Position numbers and translations under genes: made by a program. A DNA stretch of 37,313 nt, from NCBI GenBank assembly GCA_018334695.1, contig JAGXLO010000015.1:1-37313 (forward strand). The letters run 5' to 3'. The notes below the pieces were generated by a model. The model was given only the letters and a program-made list of their open reading frames with translations. It had not been told where the DNA came from and searched no databases. Below, piece by piece: positions 26,687-34,100 of this stretch (the first letter of the stretch is position 1; every line of letters begins with the position of its first letter). This DNA comes from Candidatus Cloacimonadota bacterium. GTDB taxonomy: Bacteria; Cloacimonadota; Cloacimonadia; JGIOTU-2.

Positions 26687-27576
26687 TATGGAATTCTATC
26701 CCTTATAGAATCAACAAATTCTATCAAAACTTCATTATTCGGCATATATTTGATTACATTCTTAGCATCTTTTAGAAGTTTGATAGCCTGCGATTTGGAT
26801 TCTTCCACACCCAATAAGACAGGATAGGTAACTTTTCTATTTCGCAAATCTTCACCGGAAGGTTTATCAAGTATCTCATCTGCTCCTACTTCGTCCAGAA
26901 TATCATCAATTACCTGATAGGCCAGACCAATATTAAGAGCAAAATCACCCAGTGCATTATAAATTTGCTTATCTGATTCCATAAGAACACTGGCCATTTG
27001 GATGGATGCCTTTAATAGAGCTCCTGTTTTTTTCAGATGAATATCACGTAGCATATGCAACTTAACTCTTTTTTTCTGAAAAGCAGTTATCTCAATAACC
27101 TGACCACCAAGCATACCCCTGGTAGAACAGGCTTGGATTAACAATTGTAAACATTTAAGCGCTTTATCTTTATTACTTATTTTTAATATGGTTTCAAAAG
27201 ATTTTGTAATTAGCGCATCACCGGCTAAAATAGCGATGGCATTACCGAATTTTTTGTGATTACTAATCTCTCCTCTGCGCTGGTCTGCATTATCAATAAA
27301 GGGCAAATCATCATGAATTAGGGAAGCTGAATGTACCATCTCAAGTGCAGCAGCCACTGGCAGTATTTTTCTTACAGCACGCAGGTCTTTTCTGCCCCGC
27401 AGCATTTCATAAGTTGCAATAAAAAGAAGTGGACGTAACCTTTTACCACCGGCGAAAATTGTATGGCGCATAGATTTATGCAAAGAAGTAGGTTTTGTAT
27501 CTTCAGGTGCTAGATATTTATCTAAAGCTTTGTTAACAGCTTTACGGCGTTTTTCGAAATATTTTGCTAATAGCAA
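26686..27576 (-). CDS. Polyprenyl diphosphate synthase, probably geranylgeranyl diphosphate synthase
   Basis: This 296-residue trans-prenyltransferase of the bacterial IspA/CrtE type makes linear isoprenyl diphosphates from IPP and DMAPP. The first aspartate-rich motif is DDLPFID (Asp89-Asp95, the DDx4D spacing of the bacterial class) followed by NADQRRGE; the second is DDILD. Residues five and four before the first Asp are Ala84 and Ser85. Farnesyl synthases such as E. coli IspA have Tyr at -5, and a small residue there permits longer chains, so GGPP is the likely product. It starts with TTG after AGGAGG and heads the lipid operon. Confidence 0.9.
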   Translation of the reverse strand: MLLAKYFEKRRKAVNKALDKYLAPEDTKPTSLHKSMRHTIFAGGKRLRPLLFIATYEMLRGRKDLRAVRKILPVAAALEMVHSASLIHDDLPFIDNADQRRGEISNHKKFGNAIAILAGDALITKSFETILKISNKDKALKCLQLLIQACSTRGMLGGQVIEITAFQKKRVKLHMLRDIHLKKTGALLKASIQMASVLMESDKQIYNALGDFALNIGLAYQVIDDILDEVGADEILDKPSGEDLRNRKVTYPVLLGVEESKSQAIKLLKDAKNVIKYMPNNEVLIEFVDSIRDRIP

Positions 27577-27622
27577 ACTTCCTCCTTATTAGAAAGTTAG
27601 AAGATATTTATTTATTAAGTTA

Positions 27623-27652
27623 AAATTTCATTTTCCTGTTTATCTGTGTCAA
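27623..27652 (-). promoter_or_regulatory. Putative promoter (-35 TTGACA) for the ether-lipid operon
   Basis: TTGACA reads on the minus strand from 27652 to 27647, and TGAAAT follows after 16 bases as a possible -10. It is about 70 bases before the TTG start of the prenyl synthase. Confidence 0.35.
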
Positions 27653-27711
27653 CATTTCGAGGTTAATTTTTCTATTTTCAGCCAGATGTACGAGCTTTTT
27701 ATTTTCAAAAA

Positions 27712-27740
27712 TTGACATAAATAATTTCAAATATTTTCTT
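27712..27740 (+). promoter_or_regulatory. Putative promoter (-35 TTGACA) for the lipoprotein gene
   Basis: TTGACA at 27712-27717 lies 60 bases before the lipoprotein ATG and is divergent from the lipid-operon promoter 60 bases away. The -10 (TATTTT or TTTCTT) is weak. Confidence 0.3.
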
Positions 27741-27777
27741 ACCAAAACAAAATAATTCATTCAATGAAAGGAAAAAT

Positions 27778-28638
27778 ATGAAAAATTATACAATAAGACT
27801 TTTTATAATTATTATAATTATCTTTGCCGTTGGTTGTTCCAAAGAAATGAATAATAACTCAGAAGAGTTCTGGCAGAATGATTATTTTAGACAAACCTCT
27901 GTAATTACACCTGCTGCTTCTGATTCAACAATAAAAGCTAAAATCGACGGCAGTTGGAAAAGCTTCACTTTACATGAATTCCCCGAAAAATTTATGGAGT
28001 GGAATGTAGAAGAACGCACAAAAACTATTCAAACAATAGAAAAAATGTTCGAAAATCCGGGAAAAGATATGCAGCAACCACGTCTGGCTGGCCCTCATAA
28101 CGGTATTGTTGCTTCCTACGGTTTTAAAAGATTTGATTCTGACTTCAAATTGAACAATGCAGTAAAAGGCATGGGGTTTTTGCCGAAAAGAAACAAAATT
28201 GATAGTGTACTTAATCTTCTGGAAACTACAAACGACGATCCCATTATGGAAAAACTTATAATTTTAAAATCATTTTATAAGAATGCTGATAAACTTTTTG
28301 ATAAAGATAGACAGGTGTCTCTGGAGCTATACACAACCCCAAAATGGGAAACCCAATCTTTCCTCAATCAAATGTCTCATCCTGTATCAACTATTGTTTA
28401 TCTGGATATCCCCAGTTATAAATTGAAAACCATAGTTCGTCTCCTGGATCCCAATGATCCTGAACTCACAGAATATGAAAAAAAAGTTGTTGATTACACA
28501 AATCTCGTTCACAGTTATTTCCACGGTAAATTTTCAAAAATATTTCCTACTGTGATCTACTATGTAGTAGAAATTTATGATAATTCCCCCGGAGATGCTG
28601 ATGCAATTGGGCACAGAATAGTTCCTCCCCTACCATAA
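27778..28638 (+). CDS. Lipoprotein of unknown function
   Basis: This 286-residue protein has a lipoprotein signal peptide with lipobox A-V-G-C and the lipidated cysteine at residue 20. The mature protein is polar and mixed alpha/beta, with segments such as GSWKSFTLHEFPEKFMEW, RLAGPHNGIVASYGFKRF and SHPVSTIVYLDIPSYK. I recognise no family and no catalytic motif. It is divergent from the ether-lipid operon and shares a 201-base intergenic region with it; it is followed 13 bases later by the HAD phosphatase gene. An envelope location is well supported; nothing more is. Confidence 0.8.
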   Translation: MKNYTIRLFIIIIIIFAVGCSKEMNNNSEEFWQNDYFRQTSVITPAASDSTIKAKIDGSWKSFTLHEFPEKFMEWNVEERTKTIQTIEKMFENPGKDMQQPRLAGPHNGIVASYGFKRFDSDFKLNNAVKGMGFLPKRNKIDSVLNLLETTNDDPIMEKLIILKSFYKNADKLFDKDRQVSLELYTTPKWETQSFLNQMSHPVSTIVYLDIPSYKLKTIVRLLDPNDPELTEYEKKVVDYTNLVHSYFHGKFSKIFPTVIYYVVEIYDNSPGDADAIGHRIVPPLP

Positions 28639-28651
28639 ATGAGATATTTCC

Positions 28652-29344
28652 ATGCATTATAATTTTATTCTATTTGATTTAGATGGCACGATCTTCGATT
28701 TTCATAAGGCTGAAGAATATGCATTAAAAAAGCTCTTTCAATTTTTTAATATTAAAGGCGATTTTGAAGAGCTGAAGAACACTTACATTGATATAAATCT
28801 CTCCACCTGGGAGGAATTCCGTAAGCAAAAGATATCTGCCGCAGAATTAAAAACAAAAAGATTCAAGCTATTCTCGAATAAGATAAATATGCAAATTTCA
28901 CCCCAAGAATTTAGTAGAATGTATCAAAAATTTCTTTCGGAAAGTGCTGATTTATTGGATGGTGCTAAAGAGGCATTGGATTCGTTAAAACAACAAAATA
29001 TTGAATTGGTACTTATTACTAATGGTCTGGCAGATGTGCAGAATAGGCGATTGCAGAACTCAACTATTAAGAAATATTTCTCTGACTTATTTATATCCGA
29101 AGAAATAGGATATGCAAAGCCGCATCCAAAAATCTTTGAGCACATTTTCCAAAAATTTTTTTCTGCTGAAAAAGATAAAACTTTGATCGTGGGTGATAAC
29201 CTTGAATCTGATATAAAAGGCGGAAATGACTTTGGTATAAAAACCTGCTGGTTCAATCCAAACAGTGTAGAGAATGTATCTACGATTGTACCAGATTATG
29301 AAATTACTCAATTAAGAGAAATTGCCCATATTATAGAAATATAA
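28652..29344 (+). CDS. YjjG-like HAD-superfamily phosphatase
   Basis: This 230-residue haloacid dehalogenase-type hydrolase has motif I FDLDGTIFDF (nucleophile and acid/base Asp), motif II ITNG, motif III Lys in YAKPHPKIF, and motif IV VGDNLESDIKGG. A helical cap between motifs I and II places it in subfamily IA. The N-terminal DFHKAEEYALKKLF resembles YjjG, a pyrimidine nucleotidase with house-cleaning activity. Specificity is inferred and could be another small phosphomonoester. The ribosome-binding site is weak (GAGAT). Confidence 0.85.
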   Translation: MHYNFILFDLDGTIFDFHKAEEYALKKLFQFFNIKGDFEELKNTYIDINLSTWEEFRKQKISAAELKTKRFKLFSNKINMQISPQEFSRMYQKFLSESADLLDGAKEALDSLKQQNIELVLITNGLADVQNRRLQNSTIKKYFSDLFISEEIGYAKPHPKIFEHIFQKFFSAEKDKTLIVGDNLESDIKGGNDFGIKTCWFNPNSVENVSTIVPDYEITQLREIAHIIEI

Positions 29345-29364
29345 ATTAACAAATGAAAAAATAC

Positions 29365-29436
29365 GGGGAAGTAGCTCAGTGGGAGAGCACAGCGTTCGCA
29401 ACGCTGGGGTCGAGGGTTCGAATCCCTTCTTCTCCA
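29365..29436 (+). tRNA. tRNA-Ala (anticodon CGC)
   Basis: A complete cloverleaf folds: acceptor GGGGAAG/CTTCTCC (7 bp, with G3-U70), D-stem GCTC/GAGC, anticodon stem CAGCG/CGCTG with loop TTCGCAA (anticodon CGC at 29397-29399), and T-stem GAGGG/CCCTT with loop TTCGAAT. The discriminator is A73. The G3-U70 pair and A73 are alanine identity elements and agree with the anticodon. The 3' CCA is not encoded and must be added by a nucleotidyltransferase. A T-run follows directly. Confidence 0.95.
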
Positions 29437-29483
29437 TTTTTTGGATATTTAACTAACAATCAATTTTTTGAAAGGTCAAGATA

Positions 29484-30737
29484 ATGTCTATTCTAATTAA
29501 GAATGCCCTATTAAACGGCAGTAGAAGTGACATTTTAATAAGGGCTAATAGAATCGATAGGATCGATAATAACCTTACAAAGGATGCAGATGAAATTATA
29601 CAGGCTGATGGTATGGCAATTTTACCTTCTTTTGCAAATGCTCATACTCACGCTGCTATGACTTTAATGCGAGGCTATGCTGATGATATGGTGCTTCAAG
29701 AATGGCTGGAAAACTACATCTGGCCTTTGGAAGCCAAACTTACACAAAAAGATGTTTACTGGGGCTCAAAATTAGCCTGCCTGGAAATGATTAAAAGTGG
29801 TACTACTCTTTTTAATGATATGTATTGGCATTTTCACGGAACTGCCAGAGCTGCAGAGGAAATGGGTATGAGAGCTTTTATTTCGGGAGTTCTGATAGAT
29901 CAGTTTGACAAAGAAAAATCCGATGAGATGATAAAACAAAATAAACAGTTATTCAATGAATCAAAAGAATATTCGGATAGAATCATTTTCTCCCTGGGAC
30001 CACATGCAATCTATACGGTTTCGGAAAAAAGCTTAAGCTGGGTAGCTGAATTTGCCAGAGAAAACGAACTCTTGGTACATCTGCATGTATCTGAAACCAA
30101 GGACGAAGTTGATCAGTGCCTGGAAAATCATAACATGCGACCCGTGGAATATTTAGATAAAATCGGAATATTAGGACCCAATCTTCTCTCGATACACTCC
30201 ATTTGGTTAAATAATAATGAAATTCGATTATTAAAAGAAAACGATGTAAAATTAATTCATACCCCAATTTCCAATATGAAGCTGGGCTCGGGCATTTTTC
30301 CCATAGAGAAAATGCTGGATAGAAATTTAACAGTTGGTATCGGTACTGACGGCTGTTCTTCCAATAACAACCTTGATATGCTGGAGGAAATAAAATTTGC
30401 CTCCATGCTGCATAAAATTCACTTTAGAGATACAACTATTATGAGTGCGGAAGATACTTACAAACTTGCTACTTACAATACTAAAAAATTATTCAATCTG
30501 AATATGGGTGAAATAAAAGAAGGATATCTGGCAGATCTTATACTGCTGGATCTGAATAATGAAAGTATGATACCAAATTACAATCTAATTTCAAATATCG
30601 TTTATTCAGCAGGAAAAGATTGTGTTGATACTACTATTTGTGATGGTAAAATCCTGATGAGGAATGGTAAGGTAGAAGGTGAGGAAGAGATAAAGCAGAA
30701 AGCGAGAGAAGCTGCCGAGGATCTTATAAAACGTTAA
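29484..30737 (+). CDS. mtaD: 5-methylthioadenosine/S-adenosylhomocysteine deaminase
   Basis: This 417-residue metal-dependent amidohydrolase has the zinc ligands in ANAHTHAAMTLMRGYADD, the substrate-side HLHVSETKDE, the third His in SIHSIWLN, and the catalytic Asp in GIGTDGCSSNNNLD. The early tryptophan-rich segment WLENYIWPLEAKLT is typical of MtaD/SsnA-like enzymes. They deaminate methylthioadenosine, S-adenosylhomocysteine or related nucleosides, recycling SAM by-products. Exact substrate preference cannot be read from sequence. The ribosome-binding site is AAAGG. Confidence 0.88.
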   Translation: MSILIKNALLNGSRSDILIRANRIDRIDNNLTKDADEIIQADGMAILPSFANAHTHAAMTLMRGYADDMVLQEWLENYIWPLEAKLTQKDVYWGSKLACLEMIKSGTTLFNDMYWHFHGTARAAEEMGMRAFISGVLIDQFDKEKSDEMIKQNKQLFNESKEYSDRIIFSLGPHAIYTVSEKSLSWVAEFARENELLVHLHVSETKDEVDQCLENHNMRPVEYLDKIGILGPNLLSIHSIWLNNNEIRLLKENDVKLIHTPISNMKLGSGIFPIEKMLDRNLTVGIGTDGCSSNNNLDMLEEIKFASMLHKIHFRDTTIMSAEDTYKLATYNTKKLFNLNMGEIKEGYLADLILLDLNNESMIPNYNLISNIVYSAGKDCVDTTICDGKILMRNGKVEGEEEIKQKAREAAEDLIKR

Positions 30738-30797
30738 ACTGTTTTATTATTTTTTATCATTGCTAAATGAAATTTTAGTCCATTTCCCCCAAATTAT

Positions 30798-30827
30798 TTG
30801 ACAACTTCAGTTAAAATATTCTAAATA
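30798..30827 (+). promoter_or_regulatory. Putative promoter (-35 TTGACA) for the first surface-protein gene
   Basis: TTGACA at 30798-30803 is followed after 17 bases by CTAAAT (30821-30826) or after 18 by TAAATA. This is among the better -35/-10 pairs in the window. Confidence 0.35.
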
Positions 30828-31022
30828 CGTAAACACAAAGAGGATATTACAGATGATAAAAGTAACGAGGTTTTTACTAGAAATAAAAACAATTCAGTTT
30901 AGAATATTCAATTTCTTGTTTGCCCCCCCCTATTTATGCTCTAAGTTACTATTATACAGTCAATTATAAAAGTTATAATCTATTTATAAATAATGATAAA
31001 AATATTTCATCAGTTTCTTACG

Positions 31023-31078
31023 GAGGTAATAAGTTCATTTGATTAGTACCTCTTCTTTTTATAATTAGGGGAAGAGGT
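31023..31078 (+). promoter_or_regulatory. Mutually exclusive leader hairpins, attenuator-like
   Basis: GAGGTA (31023-31028) can pair with TACCTC (31047-31052). Alternatively ACCTCTTC (31048-31055) can pair perfectly with GAAGAGGT (31071-31078). The two stems share ACCTC, so only one can form at a time. The second is followed only by TTTAT, so it would be a weak terminator. The arrangement is like an attenuator or riboswitch expression platform, but no known aptamer is recognised. Confidence 0.35.
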
Positions 31079-31156
31079 TTTATAGAAAAACCTGAAGGAA
31101 GTTTCCTCCAAAAACCTGGGGAGTAAAAAAAGGAAAAAAATTTCAAGGAGTAAATT

Positions 31157-34100
31157 ATGAAAAAGATAATTTTATTGATAATATTAATATCGTCTGTTTT
31201 AGTTACAAATTTATTTTGTGAAACAGAATTAATAGATCAAAGGACGTTTTATACAAAGACTTACCGTATCAGAAATAATAATTTCAAGACTATATATTCT
31301 GCATTTCCTGTTCATTATAAAAACAAAAATGGCGAATTTAATGAAATTGATTTACAAAATCCAGTATGTGATAGTTTAATTAATTTAGCAATAAATCAAA
31401 TGCGAAAGCAAAATGGAAAGATACAGGATTCATTATATTTACCCACTAGCCTTGGGGAATATGAAAAACAAGATATCACTGGAGGTGGTGTGTTTTATTG
31501 GTGTTGGCAGGCACAAACTGTGGGTAAGCGATTAGAATATGACGGTGATATTCACACTTATAGGTGTTTCATAAAATATAACGATGGCATAACTAAACCT
31601 TGTATATATGGTGGTCATTTTGAACTTAATCCCCAATATGTAACTTTAAATTGTTCTAGATGGGAGGATTATTCTATTGGAAATGTTGAGGTTTGGGGTC
31701 AGCATTATTTCTCTATAGATTGGAATGATCCAGATGAGAATGATTGGAATTCACTAATAAATCCACCGTATGAAGACTATCAACTAAGTTCATGGAATAC
31801 AAGCAATGAAGACTATTCACAGAATTTTTATCCAGGTGATGAATTATATGAACAATTTTGGGATCTTCTTCAATATCATTCTGAAAATGATTATTTAGGT
31901 GTAGCGTTTATTGCTGATAATGCTGATACTACAATTTCTCTTACAGATAGAAACATAATATTGTACTATGAAATGGATTTAGAAATATATGGTACAGTTA
32001 AAGATGTTAATAATAATGGAATAGGTGGGGTAACTATTAATTTTAGCAACGGTGCTGGATCAACCACTACAAATAGCGCTGGTTATTACCATCATTTAGT
32101 AGATTATGGCTGGTCGGGAACAGTGACACCTCAAAAAACAGGATATGAATTTATGCCAGAGTACAGGGATTACTCTTCAGTTACTGAACCAATTGGCGAA
32201 GAGAATTACTTAGGAATTTCTTTAGATGATAATAAGATATACATTCACCCTAATCTTGGTGATTATAATACAATTCAGTCAGGTATAAATGCAGCATCTG
32301 ATGGAGATACAGTAATGGTATGTGATGGAACCTATACAGGACAATTTAACAGAAACCTAACCTGGAATGGCAATGAGAAGCATATTACAGTTATGTCTGT
32401 AAACGGACCGGATAATTGTATAATTGATGGTGAAAATACAAACAATGATGGATTTCTTTTTTCTTGGTCATCTGATTTTATTAGCTCCGAAGATGTTATT
32501 AATGGTATAACGATCAAAGATTTTGAAGGGAGCGCTATCAATAGTATTGTAGGATCTCCTTCTATAATGAATAACAAGATAATAAATTGTAATGGTAATT
32601 CTTGGAAAGCAGCTATCAAAGTTAAAGATGTTGATAATCCCGAAGTAGAATGCCTCATTTTAAATAACACTTTTGAAGATTGCCAAATTATTTATAATCA
32701 TGCCTCGAATGATATAGAAGGTGGTGCAATTCATTGTGAAGGATATGGCTGGATAAGTAATAATGAATTCATAAATTGTAGAGCGACAGGATTTGATGAT
32801 GGATATACAACCCCTGAAGGATATGGCAAAGGCGGGGGAATATGGGTAATAAATAATAGTACTCAAGAGATGATTATTAAAGATAATAACTTTGATAATT
32901 GTGAAGCAAATAAAGGTGGTGCAATTTTTGCAGATGGATCCGGAGTAATAATTATTGAAACGAATGATATTCATGCATGCGAAGCTGGATGGGGTGGAAG
33001 CATATATGAATCTTGCAGTAATATCCAAATAATTAATAATGAAATTTATAATTGTCATGGCGTATTTTATCTTGATGGAACCGATGGATTTGGAGGTGAG
33101 GGTGCTGGAATATATGTGGTTGGACCAGCTTATATTGCTAATAATACTATTCATGATAATTTTGGTTCTATTAATGGTGTTGGTATTAGTGGACCTTCTT
33201 CCTCTGGTGTAGAAATTGTTAACAATGAATTCTATGGCAATGAACAGAATGGTGTAAATAACTCATGCTTCCTTTTTGGAGTCTCTATCGCTCTTGAAGG
33301 TGATGATATAATTGTATCTAGCAATAAGATACATAATGAAAAATCATATGATTTTATGGATATGATATATGTATCTGGTTATAATATTACTGTGAAAAAT
33401 AACGTTATTTATGATAATACGAATTCAGATTTGTACAGTAGAGCAGCTATTGGTTGTAGGGGCTCCTATGAATTTAATCCCGATTCTGTTAATATAGTTA
33501 ATAATACGATATTGAATAATGAATATGGAATTTACTGTTTTGATTTCTCTGGTGGAGATCAAGTAAAGATGAAGAATAATATTATATTTAATAACTCTAT
33601 AGGAATTAAAGAGGACTACGGTAGTGTTGCAAATATTCAGTTTTGTAATGTATTTAATAACAATACTGATTATCAAGGATGTTCTCCCGGCACAGGCTGT
33701 ATATCCACTGATCCTATGTTTGCCGACCCCGCTAATGATGACTACTCCCTCACCTGGAGCTCCAATAACATCTCCCCCTGCATAGACGCGGGAGACCCTG
33801 ATATGACCTGGGATGCGGATGATACTCCACCTGATATAGGTGCAAAAACTGCTGTAACTCACAGTTACTTTACCAATCAATTTGATAATGGGGTCATTGA
33901 TAGTGTGGAATGGATATCATTCCCTGCCCTTAATACCATTACGAATGGTGCCACCGAAGCTCTATTTGTACTGGAAAATCAAGAGCTAATTGATGATGAC
34001 TGGGTACAAACTGACGATATACTCGATTATCTTTTATATGAAGATGAAAATAATCCAAAAATTTATTTTGATGATTATTATAATGTATGGCAGAACGATT

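Larger units (their letters stand above)
30738..31156 (+). other. Long structured leader region before the first surface-protein gene
   Basis: No gene is visible in this 419-base gap. It holds a possible promoter (TTGACA at 30798-30803 with CTAAAT/TAAATA 17-18 bases later), an eight-C run (30923-30930) that stands out in AT-rich DNA, two overlapping hairpins (31023-31078), further CTCC/GGAG complementarity up to 31123, and the AAGGAG ribosome-binding site of the next gene. If the promoter is real, the transcript carries an untranslated leader of over 300 bases. Confidence 0.5.

Noticed and set aside
31081-31140. Known riboswitch class in the surface-gene leader
   Set aside because: No conserved core of a class I know (cobalamin, TPP, SAM, c-di-GMP, glycine or lysine types) can be found; only generic complementary segments are present.
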